From: Cytophagaceae bacterium
GTDB taxonomy: Bacteria > Bacteroidota > Bacteroidia > Cytophagales > Spirosomataceae
DNA: 49,838 nucleotides
Assembly (NCBI GenBank): GCA_947452215.1
Contig: CANGCD010000002.1
Span: 1-49,838, forward strand
Direction: 5' to 3'
Positions within the stretch are counted from its first letter, which is position 1, and each line of letters starts with the position of its first letter. A program made the translations under genes and the position numbers. The notes beneath the pieces were generated by a model. The model was given only the letters and a program-made list of their open reading frames with translations, ran no database searches and was not told where the DNA came from. This document shows positions 48,618 through 49,838 of the stretch, piece after piece.

Positions 48618-48649
48618 CAAATATACGCAATCCAATTTGTTCAAGCCAA
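48618..48649 (-). promoter_or_regulatory. Promoter for the ilvDBNC operon
   Basis: TTG (48647-48649) - N21 - TATATTTG (48618-48625). Confidence 0.6.
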
Positions 48650-48672
48650 CGTTTTACCAAACAATCGTTGGC
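48645..48672. promoter_or_regulatory. Inverted repeat GCCAACG-N14-CGTTGGC overlapping the ilvD -33 element
   Basis: Perfect 7-bp arms at 48645-48651 and 48666-48672. Confidence 0.55.
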
Positions 48673-48695
48673 CAATCAAGGAAATACAAAATAAA

Positions 48696-49838
48696 TTATT
48701 TGTTTTCCCCTACTTGTTGGCGCCACATCGCATAGTATAAACCTTTATCGGCCAACAAACTTTCATGATTCCCTGATTCAACGACCTTACCTTTCTCCAA
48801 TACATAAATGCGCGTCGCATGCATGATCGTAGATAAACGGTGAGCAATCAAAATCGTCAAATGCTCGGAAGCTTGTGAAACCGCACGAATGGTTTCCGAG
48901 ATTTCTTCCTCCGTCAATGAATCCAAGGCCGAGGTTGCTTCGTCAAAAACTAACAAGTTCGGATCTCTCAACAAGGCACGAGCGATACTTAAGCGTTGTT
49001 TTTCGCCTCCGGAAACCTTCACTCCGCCTTCACCGATGAGGGAATCTAACCCTTTATCGGCACGGGCCAATAAGCTTTGGCAAGCTGCTTTTTCCAGCAC
49101 TTCCATACATTGGGCATCGGTTGCATTGGGGTTCACGAACAATAAATTCTCTCGAATGGATCCGGAGAACAATTGGGTATCCTGCGTAACGAAACCTATT
49201 TTCTTGCGTAATTGATCAAAATCAATCGCATCACCTGCTTCACCATTGTAGTAAACTTGACCCTTTTTCGGTCGGTAAAGACCCACCAATAATTTCACCA
49301 AGGTCGACTTTCCTGCCCCCGAAGGCCCTACAAAGGCAATTGTTTCTCCGCCTTTAACTTGGAAAGAAATGTCAGACAAAGCTTCTTGCGTCGCAGATTG
49401 ATGTTGGAAGGAAACATGATCAAAAGTCAAATCCTGAATGTGCGAAATCGACTTGGGATTTTCCGGTTTCTTCTCCCCTGGAATCGCCAAAATTTGCTCA
49501 AAATTCTGTAGCGACACCTCCGCTTCACGGAAGGTATTGACCACATTTCCGATCTCTTGCAAAGGGTTAAATAGGAAGAATGAATAGATGTTCAAGGAAT
49601 AAAACTGGCCGATGGTGATTTGGCCTTTGTAAATCAAATAGATCAACACCACCACCATGAGCATACGCAATAAGTTGACGCAGGTACCTTGAACAAAAGC
49701 CATGGAACGCACATAACGCACTTTTTTCAATTCAAGCTTCAGAATTTTTTCCGTCGTCGCATTCAAATGGGCGATTTCCTGTTCGGCCAAACCGAGCGAT
49801 TTCACCAATTCGATATTGCGTAAGGATTCCGTCGTAGA
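48696..49838 (-). CDS. ABC transporter ATP-binding/permease protein (MsbA-like), N-terminus beyond the window edge
   Basis: Walker A GPSGAGKSTLVKLL, signature VSGGEKQRLSIARALL, Walker B LLVFDEATSALDS. Frame is open to the last base (…STTESLRNIELVKSLGLAEQ), so the track start at 49808 (TTG) is an edge artefact. Confidence 0.93.
   Translation of the reverse strand, partial: STTESLRNIELVKSLGLAEQEIAHLNATTEKILKLELKKVRYVRSMAFVQGTCVNLLRMLMVVVLIYLIYKGQITIGQFYSLNIYSFFLFNPLQEIGNVVNTFREAEVSLQNFEQILAIPGEKKPENPKSISHIQDLTFDHVSFQHQSATQEALSDISFQVKGGETIAFVGPSGAGKSTLVKLLVGLYRPKKGQVYYNGEAGDAIDFDQLRKKIGFVTQDTQLFSGSIRENLLFVNPNATDAQCMEVLEKAACQSLLARADKGLDSLIGEGGVKVSGGEKQRLSIARALLRDPNLLVFDEATSALDSLTEEEISETIRAVSQASEHLTILIAHRLSTIMHATRIYVLEKGKVVESGNHESLLADKGLYYAMWRQQVGENK

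Noticed and set aside
48596-48695. Leader-peptide attenuator for ilvD
   Set aside because: No short ORF rich in Ile/Leu/Val codons and no terminator-type hairpin with T-run in the 100 nt upstream.
1-49838. CRISPR arrays, IS elements, prophage, toxin-antitoxin or defence islands
   Set aside because: No regularly spaced repeats of CRISPR type, no transposase, integrase, phage structural or restriction-like proteins among the ORFs.

Overview
The 49.8 kb window is a gene-dense chromosomal segment from a Bacteroidota bacterium, probably Cytophagales-like; genus not determinable. Evidence for the phylum is the gliding/T9SS genes, a SusC/SusD pair, TAnnTTTG-type promoters and few obvious Shine-Dalgarno sites. 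Most of it is housekeeping: nrdA, rpmE2, holB, hemC, obg, adk, priA, pyk, hemD, sucD, recN, lptC, an SCO1/cytochrome c pair, leuA, and the ilvD-ilvB-ilvN-ilvC operon followed by ilvA. It also carries a porP/sprF-gldK-gldL-gldM-gldN type IX secretion locus, a separate gldD, an orphan SusC/SusD pair, and an ABC transporter cut by the right edge. I found no CRISPR array, transposon, prophage, rRNA or tRNA, and no clearly novel multi-gene system. The most interesting signals are small non-coding structures: (1) two hairpins with complementary loops (possible kissing loop) in the leader of rpmE2, behind a very good Bacteroidota promoter; (2) an ilvA promoter squeezed between the ilvC terminator and the ATG, predicting a nearly leaderless mRNA; (3) a perfect intrinsic terminator for sucD that lies inside the signal-peptide codons of the downstream DUF4271 gene; (4) an inverted repeat over the -33 element of the ilv operon; (5) two different heptanucleotide repeat tracts filling the adk-obg spacer. 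All calls were made by eye; no homology search or folding software was run.
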